Part shown: one piece after another, positions 46,101 to 58,809 of the stretch
Layout: each line of letters opens with the position of its first letter
How positions within the stretch are numbered: the stretch's first letter is position 1
Assembly: GCF_000003815.2 (NCBI RefSeq)
Contig: NC_049987.1
Location: 17,587,959-17,651,958, forward strand
DNA: 64,000 bases
From: Branchiostoma floridae
Taxonomy: Eukaryota; Chordata; Leptocardii; Amphioxiformes; Branchiostomatidae
Direction: 5' to 3'
Position numbers and translations under genes: made by a program
Notes under the pieces: model-generated
What the model saw: the letters and a program-made list of their open reading frames with translations, nothing else
Databases searched by the model: none
Told to the model about the DNA's origin: nothing

Positions 46101-46871
46101 GCCTCTTCGTACGTAACAGCCAGATGATAGTGTACCGGAAAGCATTATTAATACAATTAGACGTAGAGTATCAGGCTGAGTCTCCGACTTACGTATACAC
46201 CCACTCATTGACTCATCAAGAGCACTTGTCCGAATACTCAGTCAACTTAATTACCGGTGCCTCCTGGTGATTGGATGCCTGGACTGCCTCTGACGTTCTT
46301 GGAGAGTTTTTGACGTTGTTAGAGAGAGAGCGTGCGTGTGGTCTACCTTGATGAGCGGCTCTACATCCGGACTTAGAGGTCGAAAGTTTGATTCCCGGTC
46401 ATGGTCGCTTGATACCTGACTTGCATACTAGAAATTAGTAGAAAAGTATCAGCTATAGGAATACCGTTGGTACAATACATTGCATGTACCCTACAACATA
46501 AGTCTCAAAGTAGATGTAAGGAGGGAGCAAATGGTCAAAAAAAGTGAAGTATTAGTAAAGACTACTGATTGTTGCAAACGTTAACACAGGTGTAAAATAC
46601 AGGAAATGCACCGGGCCCTTGTATCTGCCTGGAAGTACAGTTCATATCCCCTGTCACGACCAGTGGAAGATTAAGGCCTCATTGACTCGGCTAAATTGGT
46701 TCGAGATCACTTTTACTTTTAAGAAATTAAATGCGGCAGAAGATAGTGGTTACTGTACATATGTGGTCAAAAATAGCTGCTGTTGCTATAATCATAGCCT
46801 GATTAAATCTCGCTTATAGTAGCCCGCCTAACATTCGACCGGCCTCTTGGAAGGGGTCTGTTACTAGTATA

Positions 46872-47116
46872 CCCCTTTTCCACTAGGACGGCGCTCTCGC
46901 CGCGCTCTCAGATCTCTGCATGCGACATAGAATTTGACAGATCGCTCAAAGAATTGTATAGAAAAGAAACGATTTTTTTTACACTTTGTGTGTTTTGCTG
47001 TCCTCTCAGTCACACTTTTACATGCTGTATGATATACACAGTATGAAATCAAAGGTTACACATATATTTAGGTCGCAGTGAGAGCGCATCGCGATCGCCG
47101 TCTAGTAGAAAGGGGG
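46872..47116. mobile_element. 245-bp MITE, CCCCTTTTCCACTAG ends
   Basis: The left end CCCCTTTTCCACTAGGACGG and the right end CCGTCTAGTAGAAAGGGGG are inverted repeats, followed inward by GAGAGCGC-type words on both sides. No target duplication was clear. Confidence 0.65.
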
Positions 47117-47170
47117 CCTTATCTACAGCCCGGAACAGCAGAGTTTGTGTTACACAGACTGCTATAATCA

Positions 47171-47403
47171 TACCCTGGGAGCCAGACAGGACCGGGCAGT
47201 TAGCGAGTTTTGTTCGGGCCAAGGCAGTCAGCCTGCCGATATCACATTAGCGCTCCAGAGAGTGAAGAAGTTATCGCTACAGGCAGGTGGATCTCATTGA
47301 GCTTAAACTACCCTGGGCGCTAATAGGAGATCGGCGGGCCTGACTGTCTTAGGCCACCGAATAAAATGTCCCAGCTGCCCGAACCCGGCTGGCTCCCAGG
47401 GTA
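47171..47403. mobile_element. 233-bp MITE, TACCCTGGGAGCCAG ends
   Basis: The left end TACCCTGGGAGCCAG and the right end CTGGCTCCCAGGGTA are perfect inverted repeats. The complementarity continues inward (CCGGGCAGTTAG against CAGCTGCCCG; AGGCAGTCAG against CTGACTGTCTTAGGC), so the element could fold into one long hairpin. Confidence 0.75.
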
Positions 47404-48228
47404 CTCATAGAGCTTGCTTGTTATGATGAATTAATTGCGAGAGGGTCAGTGGGGTAAACCGTGAGTAACATCAGTAATTTGCCTCATTTATTTCAGAACA
47501 CCTGTGACTGGGAGTGTAGGAGTGTTGTGTGGGTGGACTATGCGACCTTAGCTGACCTTAGCACCCACCTCTCTTTAATATGCATTTATAGCCACAAATT
47601 GGTAGTCTCCTGTGTACACCTTCTGCGTGGCTGGCACCTTTCCATAGCCCTCTTCTGGCTGATCTGCACGGTTCACGCGTTCCTTCACGTGTTCTAATAT
47701 GGCCAAACTTAATAGGTACGCCAACGCACCACTTGATTCTAGGCCTGGACCCTGTTCAACGCTAGAGCTCTTAGAAAAACTTGGAAAAGTATAACGTTGT
47801 ATATAGAAACGCCAGCTCCATGTAGCAATAGAATTTCTGCAAAAAAAAAGAAAGCTAAACATTAGAGCTTTTTAAGATATCGGAAGAAGAAAGTGAAGTT
47901 GTTGGTATATGAGGTGTGCACATATGTGATAAAGCCCAGAAAGAGTAATAACTTGTCTCTATCACATATGCGCACTTCATTGGCCCATCTGACTTTTGAT
48001 ATCAACTTCAGAATTGCCGACCACACGGTATTTACAACTTAATTTAGCCTGAAGAGCATCAAATATATATCGGTGCCCAATTACATACTGGCGGAAACCA
48101 GTTCTGAGTAGTACTGTAAATGCATTTAAGTTTGCGGAGATTTAATTTCACGGTAGCGGGAAAATGGACTTTTCGCGGTGGTTTTAAGTTCGCGGCAGCT
48201 TGCACGGTGCACCATGCTGCCTTACTGC

Positions 48229-48252
48229 TAATCTCCAAGCAGATCCTACGGT
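48229..48252 (+). mobile_element. Single end of the TAATCTCCAAGC MITE family
   Basis: Twenty-four bases starting TAATCTCCAAGCAGATCCTA are identical to the left end of the complete element at 62065-62235. The rest of the element is absent. Confidence 0.6.
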
Positions 48253-48318
48253 AGCATTTTAAATACGCGGTGAAGCGGTCACCGCTAAAACCGAGAACAT
48301 AATAAACCACCGCGAAAG

Positions 48319-48441
48319 TTAGCCTCCATAGGCCAGTATCAGAAAACACCAGCAATCAGCGACCGAGTACAAATAGAAATGGCCAGCAAAAGTGTATTAT
48401 GAGCCCAAAAAAGGCCCCAGAGAGCCTGCTATGGAGGCTAA
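48319..48441. mobile_element. 123-bp MITE nested inside another MITE
   Basis: The left end TTAGCCTCCATAGG and the right end CTATGGAGGCTAA are inverted repeats. GCGAAAG is duplicated directly outside (48312-48318 and 48442-48448). Removing the element restores the host MITE sequence as seen in its relatives. Confidence 0.8.
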
Positions 48442-48465
48442 GCGAAAGTTTCTACATTTACAATA

Positions 48466-49166
48466 CACAGAGCCGCTCCCTTCCCCGTGATCCTCTGCGG
48501 TTTGTTAATGTTGCTAAACGGTGTCCTCGTTTGAACTGAAATCGTTTCCAAGTATAGCAGGATTTGTCATTGAGTCTTTCCAAGGTCACACCTTCAACTG
48601 CGTATCATGGAGCTTTTAAAAAGCTAACGCGTTACTTGACTCCGACAATGCTGCAAAGTGTTTCAAGTGTCAAATCATTTACCTTGAGGCTTTTAGATTT
48701 GAAACGATAGAAGTTCTGAGGATCAGATTTTCATAGTTAAGAGGAGTTTAGCGTGGGGATGTTGATAGATCTTATGTCAGGCACGTGCGTTAACCGCACA
48801 TAACCCGGAAACTAGTGCGTAGAACACCAAACCCACCCGTTTACTTAGCATGGGATTGTGTAATGTTGCCAAAAGTTTGGACTGAACTGACCTGGACAAG
48901 TTATTACTCTTTCTCAGTTTCTGCTCTATTTCACAAACACATACGCATAGAAACATACATTTCATAATTGCTACATACAAAACGCTCCAAAGCCTTTGCT
49001 GTGTAAAATTCGGCCTTGGGATATGGGGTTGACGTGCTTTCAATTAAGTTTTATTTCATGTATTATCTCATTTATACACATTAATTAAGTTCATTCTGTT
49101 CCAGGTAGTGTCTACATTCCGTTACAATATTGCATCTCTACCTATGTTGTTAACGTTGTGTCTTTT

Positions 49167-49202
<36 letters not shown>

Positions 49203-52200
49203 TGACAAACACACACACACTCGGAAACATACCACACACACACACACACACACAAGAACACACACACAGACACACAGACACACACACAGAATTATATAAA
49301 ACATTCATACACAGAAACACATGCACAGTTTCTCTAGTACACACAATTTTCCACATATGTCCAGTACTACATCGTACGTGAGGCACCATGATTGTAAACA
49401 ATTTAAAGGTCAACGACCTTGACTCTTGGTATTATGTGTGACGTAACCCCCATTAACCTAAACGGGTTAAGGTCGAACAGCTTTCACGGTGTCCTCAGTG
49501 GGCTCATTGAAGCAAGGAACAAATGTCAACAACGTAGGACACTGGCTCCACGTGAACCCACCCATTTATGACGTCATGTTAAAAACATCCTGGGTGTGTG
49601 TTAGTTACTGTTAGATGTATTGGGTCATTCCATTTCACAAGCAGGGGATTGTCAAATAGTTTAACTAGAAGCACGTAGTATGATCGTTTAGAAAGAAACT
49701 TTAGCTCAAATGAAATCAATGAACAGTTGACCCTCTCACCCACTGATTGCGACACAGAAGACATACGCACACATACATGCGAGTAATAGGAGTACATGTA
49801 TATACGGTAGATTATTACTAGATATGTTCAGTGTATATATTCAAATCTGTATGAGGTCCTTATGGCGGTCACCGGAAAAAAATAGTAGAAATCTGACAAA
49901 TATAGACAGATGACATGCCAAACAAGTTAGGTGGGTCACAAACCATACTCATTGGCCAGCTGTCACCTGTCTATACTCGTACAAGTTTTAATATTTTTCC
50001 AGAGACATGTGGAGCCTGATAGAGGCTATATATATAAAGACTTTCATACGCGGGTCTCATGCAGACTTGAGTATACAAGTACGTGTCCTTAGAACTACCG
50101 TATAAATGCTTTCCATTAGCATACATGTGGTGTGAGCGACAACGACAGCAGGGAATCCAACTCCTAACCAGAAGCCGCAAGGTCACTTCGGAAAAAGGTT
50201 ACACATGTGCACTCTGAGAAATAACTGTATGTAGCACAAAAACACACATCCGAAGTGTCATGATGTCGGCATTTTATAGAAGTCGTTATTCTGAAGTGTT
50301 TGATTACATGTAATAGCTTCCCCGTTGAATATGATGTAGATATACATCGCAGCGTTTTCTGACTTCCCTTTTTCCTAAATACGGTGACCGTCGGTATCGG
50401 GAAATAGTCTGAAAACGTTAGACAATTTCACACTCCGATAACTGCTTCAAGCTGATGTTCTTAATTTCCCATTTCTAGTTCTTCACACACATATATATAG
50501 CAACGCCTCTAGGCATAGTTGATGATATATACAAGAGAATGACCTAGATTTAAACCCATTTCTGCTCCAAATTGCATGCTGCGAAAATGTATTAGCAATT
50601 ACGTGCGCAATTCCACGCGCTTGGTGATCAATTATACATCCCTGAATAGTTGATAAGGGATAGGAATCGTTTCTGAAATAGAGTGAGACACTTTGATGAC
50701 GTAAATCAGAATTTATGCCGAGTTTACGTGACTTTGTTCGTGATGTGGCCGTGTCACGCGAAGTTGTTATGACGTCACGTACACTGAACGAAGCTCCTCA
50801 TTTGCGGACGACCTTGGTGACCTTGAGGTCCCGGATGTACTTTAATGGCCCTTTCCACTTAGAACCAGATCAAACTTGTTACAAAACTTACATGGAAGAA
50901 CTAATACTGTTAGTATACGATACGGAGAGTTAGGAAAAAGCGTTAACAATTTTGCGTTTAGGTTTAACTTGCTTGGAGACTTGATCATAGAAAAACTGGG
51001 ATATTTCCGAAAACGTAAAAATACATTGTAAGAGATTCAACATTTATCATTTCATGCAGGCTACGTGTACAATTATCATAGATAGATCCATTACAAACCG
51101 TCTGTAAAAGCTCCATTGCTCCAGCTGTTGTTTTCAATTCCGGTAAGGGCTTAGGTCACATTTCCAAACCGGGGCGAAAAGAATGATAGAAAATGGATCA
51201 AAATACATAAAATGTCAAAATAAGATTCATGGGCATGATTTGTGTATACTTCCAGGTATACATTGTAATTTTTCCTTTCTTAAAACATCCCGGCTGGGGC
51301 CCGGTTTTGAAATGGGTGCTTGGGTGCTTGTGCGCATGTGTTCGCACCTGCAGCACAAGATTTGTTTGAATTTTGGTATGACTTTCGAGTATCGAGGACC
51401 GCATAACCTAAAAATTAACGCGTTTTCAGGGCGAATTGCGACCATACACCTCCCTTGCAATTAAAAGTCAGAAAATGACCAATTTTTCTTGTGAAACCTG
51501 CAGGCAATCTTGCGCCCCCTAGCAGTTTATCAGGTACTGCAGTATTACAGCCCAACGCTGATAGAAGAGTGGTATACCGTATAGTCACATGTAGTCCGTA
51601 CTGCAGCTGTCAAGTTCATTGACCTCACTAAGTTTCCTTCACCAGGCTTCTGTGTTTCTGTGCTTGTTTTGCGCAACTGAAGATAATGTTATGATATGTA
51701 TTTTGCTGAATAATTGTTCTGGACATTGCAACAATCACAACAAAATTTGACTTTTCTATCAATGGGAGGTTTGGGTTGTTTTGGCAGTTGAACTGCTGTT
51801 CTTTTTTGTCAGTAGATTGGAAAGAAAAACTTGTAAACACTGTCTGTTTTGACCATATTGTGGGCGGATCTCCTATGTCACTCCATTGATAACAAACACT
51901 ACATCAGAACGTCCCCAAATGATTGATGTTACCACACACACCCCGGGTCGGCCTGTTTGGCACAGATTCCAGCCCTGTTGTGATCGGCAAATGTAGGTCA
52001 ACTAGAGCAAGGCTCGAGCGTATTACCAACATCAGTAGTCTCCATCAGACTGACTACGCTGGCTATTATAGGGAGAATAATTTGCCACGGGAGTTTTGCT
52101 ACCAGAGGAGTTGATCAGCTGGGAGGGGAAACATGAATCTACGAGTGAACTGACTCCCCTGGCCAATGTTCTGATTTTTTTGCCGAATTCTACGATCCCC

Positions 52201-52259
52201 GCACCCCCGTAGCAGGAAGGCCTGGTGTACAATGTTCAGCAGCCCCGGGAATCTTCGGT
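48466..52259. other. Intergenic region, no gene seen
   Basis: No exon with coding character or recognisable protein was found. A CA microsatellite lies at 49168-49290. A CRE-like TGACGTCACGT word lies near 50770. Confidence 0.4.
49168..49290 (+). repeat. Interrupted (CA)n microsatellite
   Basis: CACACA runs broken by short TATA, TGACAAA, TCGGAAACATAC and GACA interruptions. Frames read through it are artefacts. Confidence 0.92.
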
Positions 52260-52274
52260 AGAAACTCCAGATAT

Positions 52275-52538
52275 TGCGTTTTCTGGGCTTTGGGTTTGTC
52301 TGAAAAACCGTCTTTCCTTGAGGATTCTCGTAAAGGTTTACCATCTCAAATCTATAAAGCAAGGCACTTCATACTACCAACACCCAGCACCATGCCGTGA
52401 ATCATTTCGTTAGAAAAACTCGATGTTGTGTCTTTCCGGGCTTTGGGTTGGTCTTCAAAGTGTCTTTTCTAAGGGATTCTCATTCTTAGGTCCACAACTT
52501 CAGGTTATCAACATTTGTAAAGCAAATCCCTTCATATA
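52275..52538 (+). repeat. Two diverged direct copies, about 152 bp apart
   Basis: GGGCTTTGGGTT followed by GTC(T/T)..AAA, GGATTCTC and AAAGCAA...CTTCATA occur in the same order at 52275-52375 and 52427-52538. No function is seen. Confidence 0.5.
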
Positions 52539-52560
52539 TGACAACCTGGACAAAAACACA

Positions 52561-52580
52561 CAAGGAGGTTAACCTCCTTG
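52561..52580. other. Perfect 20-bp palindrome
   Basis: CAAGGAGGTTAACCTCCTTG is its own reverse complement. It may be a footprint of an inverted-repeat element or a dimeric binding site. No surrounding element was identified. Confidence 0.6.
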
Positions 52581-52914
52581 GAAACACGTAAGCTATTTAT
52601 AAACGTTTTCACAAGGTAGGTAATAATAGACATCATATTATGATAGACAACAGCAGAAAACAATAGCGACAGAACTTGAGATGGGATATACGATACAGGA
52701 TATGGGCATTGGATAAAGCAGGTCGTTTCTAAAGGTTATGACAGATACAGTAAGGTTGGATGCATTCTTTCTATACGATTGAGCTCCAATTTATTAAAAG
52801 GTAAAGAAAAGAGTGATCATATCAGTTGTACCCGTAAACCCAAGTCGGCTAGTCGTTACCGTCACACAGTGGATCTTTTTCTCCATTTGTTTTCTTTTCA
52901 AAATTGGCGAGCAA

Positions 52915-53330
52915 TAATTGTCTTGATTTCAAGGTGGTCTTAACGGTTGTTGACTTGGAATCTAAAGGATCTGGGTTCGAACCCCTAGTATCCCAATGTT
53001 GTACCATTGGGAACATTCTACATTTGTTCCCTCACTTAACTCAGGTGAAAATGAGTGCTTGGCTTGGCCAGTTAGGGACATCCTAGCCTGTTAGAGGGGA
53101 AGTAAATCAGGAGGCCCTGTGCATGTACGTGTCTGAAGGGGAGCCAACCCTCTAGCACGTTAAAGAACCCAACACACTTGACGACAAGAGTAGGGATCCT
53201 ACCCGGTGTGAATGGATCAAACCGTACAGCGAGTGAATCAAACTGAACAGTCTGTTTGGTTTACAGTTGACCAGGTTGAATTGGTGCCATCTTGAAAAGG
53301 TGTTATATAAACCTTGCAATAAAAACCATC
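52915..53330 (+). mobile_element. tRNA-derived SINE, plus strand
   Basis: The head has an A-box-like GGTGGTCTTAACGG, a GACTTGGAATCTAAAGGATC anticodon-arm region like Ser/Leu tRNA, and the B box GGTTCGAACCC (about 52975). The body has GCACGTTAAAGAACCCAACA and AGGGATCCTACCCGGTGTGA, shared with the SINEs at 14274 and 20797, and a tail with GTGTTATATAAACC. Confidence 0.75.
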
Positions 53331-53805
53331 ATTAAGGAAAGTTGTTTGGTTATCCTTATATTCCTGATAGTCAGGAAACGTGTTGATATCGTCCCTCCCA
53401 ATATCTGCTTTGATATCAGCATGCAACAAGTAGGGGGTTGTTTACCTTATGACGTCTCAGTGCCACCGCAATTGTGTTTAACATGGCTTTTGGCTGGATG
53501 CCATGATACACGAACCTACATAGAACAGGGGCTCACGACCGGACACTCACCCCTTTTTGCTTTACAAGGAAATACGGCTGACAACCCCCTTCAAAATCCG
53601 CCACAGCATGTTGAAGAGGAACAAACAAAGAGGTGGAGAAAAATCTAGGTCAATTTTATAAATGAAGTTGTGCTGACTGCTGAACAGAAAATTACTAAGT
53701 ATTCGACGTTACCTGTTACTGTTATACTTGAAAGCACGTGTAACTTTGAATTTTCATTGCTTTTATTTTCTGGTGGATAAATAAAACATTATTTCATGCA
53801 GACCG

Positions 53806-53848
53806 ATTTGAGCTTCTCAGGAATAAATAAAGGTTCAAACAAACAATC
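53806..53848 (+). repeat. Tail of a dispersed repeat
   Basis: GATTTGAGCTTCTCAGGAAT and AAATAAAGGTTCAAACAAAC match the fragment at 7021-7068. It is likely the 3' end of a retroelement. Confidence 0.45.
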
Positions 53849-54386
53849 AAAAGGGAAAGGCCAAGGATGTTGCATTTAGCTAGACTTAAACATTCCAAAT
53901 TCTTGATATACCCTGAAAGAAAACTCAGTTAAGTACTGAAAAAATCGTGATTTCGTTTTGTCACGCCAGAGAACTTTGATGTTTTCTTTTCAAACGTTTT
54001 CGTACAGTGACATATCTTTGGGTTTATAGTATGCAGGATCTTCTTATAGAAATACGGCTTGTGGCATTTCTTTTGTTCGTCTTTTTGTTCGCTTTTCTTA
54101 GACCCAGTGAGGAAGATAAAGGCACGACATGAAACACATACAAAACCGTCTGAAAGTTGACCCATAAAAGCCAAGCCAAAACCAATCACCTTCTTGGATA
54201 TTCATTCATAAGCCACAGAATATCAAATTTCCCTTTATGGACCTCGGCATACTTACAGTAAGGTTACTCGCGGTCATACATTTTGAACTATGAACAGTGA
54301 ATGTTGCCCTAGAATAATTTTGTTTGATTTAAACGTCAAAGGCCATGTGATGCTGAAAGGACTAAAGCAAACAACGCCAACGCTCT

Positions 54387-54904
54387 CTTAGGCCACAGCA
54401 AGTAAATTTTATGGATGACATCCTCTGCTGACTGCAAAAATAATAAGATAGGGCGAAAAAAAAACAAGATGGGTGAAAAAAAAACAAGATGGCAAATATT
54501 CAAAATAGACGTTGTAACAAGACTTGAAGTGACAAAATATGGCATCACAGCCAACAAGGCATTCATTCCTGTGTTTAAGAAGTGCACCAGTGTAGTTAAA
54601 GTGACACTAGTGTGGTAGACTAGTATCATTAACCATGTTGGCAACTACACTCATAGCTTCCATAGTTGTGCCACTCTTACAACTATCTATCAAGTTTCAC
54701 TTCTGCAACTACAGTCAATGCTACAGAGTCTCTAGTGTCAATTCTACATTCAATGATTAGGTTGCAACACAACCTTTACCCACTTTCGTCTATCCGACCT
54801 TCCCTGAAGAAGAAAAAAAAATCTTTTTTTTTTTCTTCTGAAATCAGGCGAAAATTAATGAGCGCGCGGATGTCATCCATAAAATTTACTTCCTGTGGCC
54901 TAAG
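54387..54904. mobile_element. 518-bp inverted-repeat transposon
   Basis: The left end starts CTTAGGCCACAGCAAGTAAA and the right end, reversed, starts CTTAGGCCACAGGAAGTAAA. The repeats extend 37 bases to GGATGACATCC with one mismatch. The interior has a 21-bp tandem unit (GAAAAAAAAACAAGATGG, about 54455-54491). No target duplication is clear and no transposase is encoded. Confidence 0.72.
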
Positions 54905-56590
54905 TATAAAACGCGTCAGCTTACCGTCTGACGAATTCTCAGTAATGCCTTCTCAGTAATACTGATTTGATTAATTGGATGATATCTTCTGGGCGCCCCA
55001 AAACAGATGCGAGCGCGCCCCCCACCCCAAAAGGGTTGTGAGGCCAGGAACTGAGAAAGGTTAACGTTAAACAAGTTACTGAAGACATAAAACATGGTAT
55101 ACCAAATAGTGAATTTCATGTTTTGTGCTTTCAAATCTTAGACTTCTTTGAATTTGGAACACTTAGCTCAAGGCTCGAAAGAAATATTTTGAGAATTTTT
55201 ACTTGTACTGATACACATAGCAAAAAACTTACGGCACACAAAATCCATTTTAACGAATCTCAGACTTGCGTATATCCGTTTTTAAATTTTTTTTTTTACG
55301 ATTTACGAGCTTCTTTGCACAAAGTCTGAGTGGTCGAAGCGAAATTGTCTAGAAAACCAGGCATTCAATCTATTCAAGGACGTCCTTGGTCTAATACAGT
55401 ACCTTACCCGTTTTCTAAGATATTTTTTTTTAGAAGCTGACCAAATCTAAATTGGATCTTAGTTCCACGGATGTGCAAATTACCAAGTGTTGTTTCTTCT
55501 GACTACAATAGCATAAAATGCAGACAGTTAATCAGCATAAAAGTAGCGACATCCTGGGGGATAATAGTAGCTCCAGCCCTCTAAGGGTCAATGCCCTTTT
55601 GTAGTATTTTTGTGCGTCATACACCATACGTGACTCTCATTTTGTTTTAAAAGAAAATATCACAACGTACAAGTATATGTTTATTCAGTTGACTGAAGCT
55701 TAATTTAGAGTAAAGAATGTGTTATCAAAAGTTTATCAAAAATGTGCGAGAGGTTTGAAAAAAAATGCATGATCACGTGAGCGAGGAAAGAACTGATTGT
55801 TTACAAACAATGCTAGCCCTTTTGGGGTCATTACCCTTTTGAGGTCAATGACCGCACTGTAGTAGTCTATATCCAACCTATCCACCGGAAATCCTGCTTC
55901 AAAAAACTTTAATTAGGTCGTTATGCAGGTTGGTTGGAAACAGACTGTTTCCCGTGGACTTTGTGATTTTGTTTTGTTTTGACAAATGTTTCGTATCCAA
56001 TACGTTTCCAGATTTAGAAGAGGGATGTTATGATTGTTTTGAGAACTGTTTTGAAATCAAAGTTGGGTATCAACTTCCGTGTCCGCTTTTATCATATATG
56101 TTTATGTAGACAGCGTAGTCGATACCGGTCACTGAGCCAAACAAGCGGATTTTTTTCCGACAAAACATATTGTAAATGCCACTATATTTGATATCATTTT
56201 CATAGAGTCCATCCCAATTCACTAAGAGGCTCTTGGAATAATATTTGTAAGTTTGAACTATTTTATTGAAAGAATGTATATTTCAGTCACGATTAGTTCT
56301 TATTCAAACTGAATTAAGAATGAAAGTTCGAACAGGTTTGAACTTTTTTACTAATGTTGCAAATTGTTGAAAACATCGGTAAGTAAATGTGCAATTAGCT
56401 CTTTATTTGGAACAAACTTCAAATATAGGCGTTTTTTTTTTGTTTCACCGTTAGAAAAAATGTTCCAAATATTTGCGTTATTCTTGGAACATTTGGGTCA
56501 TTGTCCCCCAGAAACGAAGCATGTTAGAACGCAATAGGTATCATTTACAGCCTTGGTACAGCCGCGTCCTTGGTACAATGTTACATAACC
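54905..56590. other. Intergenic region, no gene seen
   Basis: AT-rich DNA with poly-A and poly-T runs. No coding frame or recognised repeat. Confidence 0.4.
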
Positions 56591-57240
56591 TTTGCATGTT
56601 TACGTTTTGTACCAAATCGTTCATATGTGGTTTTCTGTTGGTTTCTTCCGAAACGAATCTTGGCGCAGTTTCACTAACACTTAGTATTACGAAGAAGTTA
56701 AGGCCTAGAAGTGGGGGTGTCAATGACTTAAAAATGGAAAACTATATGTCCTAAACGTTTGTATGTTTACGTTTGGTACCAAACACGTGGTTTCGTGTTC
56801 AGTTCTGAAACCAATTTTGGCGCGGGTTCCACGATTTAAACCAAGAAGTCAGAGCCTAGCCTGAGAGAATCCCTAGAAGTTGGGGTATCCATGACTTCGG
56901 ATTCAAAAACAATATGATCTATAAACGTTTGTATGTTTACGTTTGGTTCCAAATCGTTCACACGTGGTTTCATGTTCAGCTCTGAAGCGAACTTTGGTCT
57001 TAGAATATTAGTATACGAGTATTAGAAGTCAGAGCTAAGCTATTTAAATAAATAGATAAATAAAGCACACATAGAAGTTGGGCTATCAGAATGTCTTCGG
57101 ATTCGAAAACATTATGGTATATGACCTAAACTTTTGTATGTTTACATTTGGTGCCAAATCATTCACACGTGGTTTCATGCTCGGTTCTGAAACAAATTTT
57201 GGCGCGGGTTCCACGAAGTAACCGAGAAGTCGGGATTTCA
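56591..57240 (+). repeat. Diverged tandem array, four units of about 170-205 bp
   Basis: Each unit has TTTG(C/T)ATGTTTACGTTT, then GGT(A/T/G)CCAAATCGTT, CACGTGGTTTC and a GGCGCGGGTTCCACG-like end. Units start at 56591, 56758, 56928 and 57133. Confidence 0.7.
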
Positions 57241-58809
57241 CTCACGGAAGGGCACCGGAAGTGGTAAGGCGCCACCTGCCTAAAACGGTTCTGCGCGTGC
57301 GCGTGTTTGCTAGAAATGTCAGAAGTCATGTAAATAAACCATAGGATAAAGAAGGGCTTGAGTAAAGGAAGTTCCCGGTTTTAAAAATACGAGGGAAAGG
57401 ATAAGGTGGATATTTTGCACACTTCTTAGTTAGGAAGGGTGTTTCCAAGATTTCATTTCCAAGACTTTCCAAGAGGGTCTACATACTACTCACATTATCC
57501 ACGATCTTCGAATCGGCAATATCTAAGATCGACAGGTTTGCACGCATTTTTCACCTGAAAACCGTCCCTGTTACATATAAGCCATACTTTGTACCTTGTA
57601 CAATTGTTGTGCAATAGAGTTATTATTATAAGCGAGGCTCGGGCGATTGCCGTAGAATCGACGTCCGGTCGATTTTCGCCAACTATGTTGTGACAGGGGT
57701 ATACCGACAACGCTATACGCTGAATTCAGGACAATGAGGTTTTATGGTATAAGCTATAATCAAGAAAGGTAATAACGCAAAATTTGGTCGCTTCGCCATA
57801 AGAATGAGATAAATATGAAGGCTATAAGCCTTTCGGAAAGTAGGATGTAGACCTACTCTCCAAGCAGAGGTTCGAATCGACTACATGTATGGCTGTTTTT
57901 TGACGTTTCAAGTTTAGGCGTTTTTATCGAATTTTCCATTCTGTGCCGTTTTCTTTATGTCTACAATCTTGGAGAGTGATGTAGACACTCTTTCAAGCTT
58001 TCTCTGTCGTAGCGCAACTGTAAAAGCTAGGATACACTAGTACATATTAAGTGTTTGTTCTGAAGGGGGCTTTTGATTCTTTGTACACAAAATCACAATA
58101 TGTACATTAGTGACGATTTTTTTGCGGAAAATTTCACTAGTATGTGTAAAATATAATACAGGGGAAGAAAGAAAAATTAAAGGGATGGAAACTGAGTATT
58201 TCAATTAATTCATTTGACATCTACCTGCTAATATGTGTGGAAATGTATTTTGAAAATTCAGCATTTTGCATCATTTAGTTATCATTGGTAAGGTCCTAAG
58301 CAAAAAATATATTTCTGTTGACCAAACTACATTCTGTCAGCGCAGTGAACTGGCATGACAAGAAAAACTTCGGGATTGTCCATCTAGAAACATTTTCTCC
58401 GAAGCAGTTCTCCTTTTACCAAATGCAAACTTCCCCCTGATTGCGTACATGTAGACTAATTGAGGTCCACTCACCAAGTTCAAAGTCAAACACAACCAAC
58501 CAGGCATGTAACTAAAACATACACACGTTTTAAGTACACCGCGGCGCTACCATTACAAAGAAGAGACGGCACGTACAAATGTACAAAGGAGTAACGAATG
58601 TTTTTGCAATCGCCCGTTACGAAGTTATTCGTACAATCCCCGCACGTTCCGTGTATTACGTGACACGTGTTGTTCGCTAGCGGCCTTGGAGACCTTTTTA
58701 CTTACAAAGACATTCAGTTGTTAGAGGGACGTACAGGAAAAGGGGAACTATTCAACTAGGGTAACAGCATTTGAGGGTTGACTGAGTATAGTCTGGCAGT
58801 CGTGTGGCG
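57241..58809. other. Intergenic region, no gene seen
   Basis: No coding exon was recognised. A tRNA B-box-like AGGTTCGAATCG lies near 57870, next to CTCTCCAAGCAGAG, a word resembling the MITE ends at 62065, so it is probably repeat-derived. Confidence 0.35.

Larger units (their letters stand above)
48112..48465. mobile_element. CTGTAAATGCA-family MITE carrying two later insertions
   Basis: The left end TACTGTAAATGCATTTAAGT and the right end TTTCTACATTTACAATA match the family at 33754. It is longer than its relatives because a 123-bp element sits at 48319-48441 and a 24-base fragment of another family at 48229-48252. Confidence 0.75.

Noticed and set aside
46330..46420. tRNA-like sequence with GTTTGATTCCCGG
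   Set aside because: The arms do not pair into a full cloverleaf. It may be a SINE head but lacks the shared body.
49108..49413. Cysteine/valine-rich and histidine/threonine-rich frames
   Set aside because: They are translations of the CA microsatellite.
53292..53648. 118-codon frame
   Set aside because: It starts in the SINE tail, has no recognised similarity and no splice or promoter support.
57840..57900. B-box-like AGGTTCGAATCG
   Set aside because: No convincing A box or cloverleaf. The adjacent CTCTCCAAGCAGAG points to a repeat.
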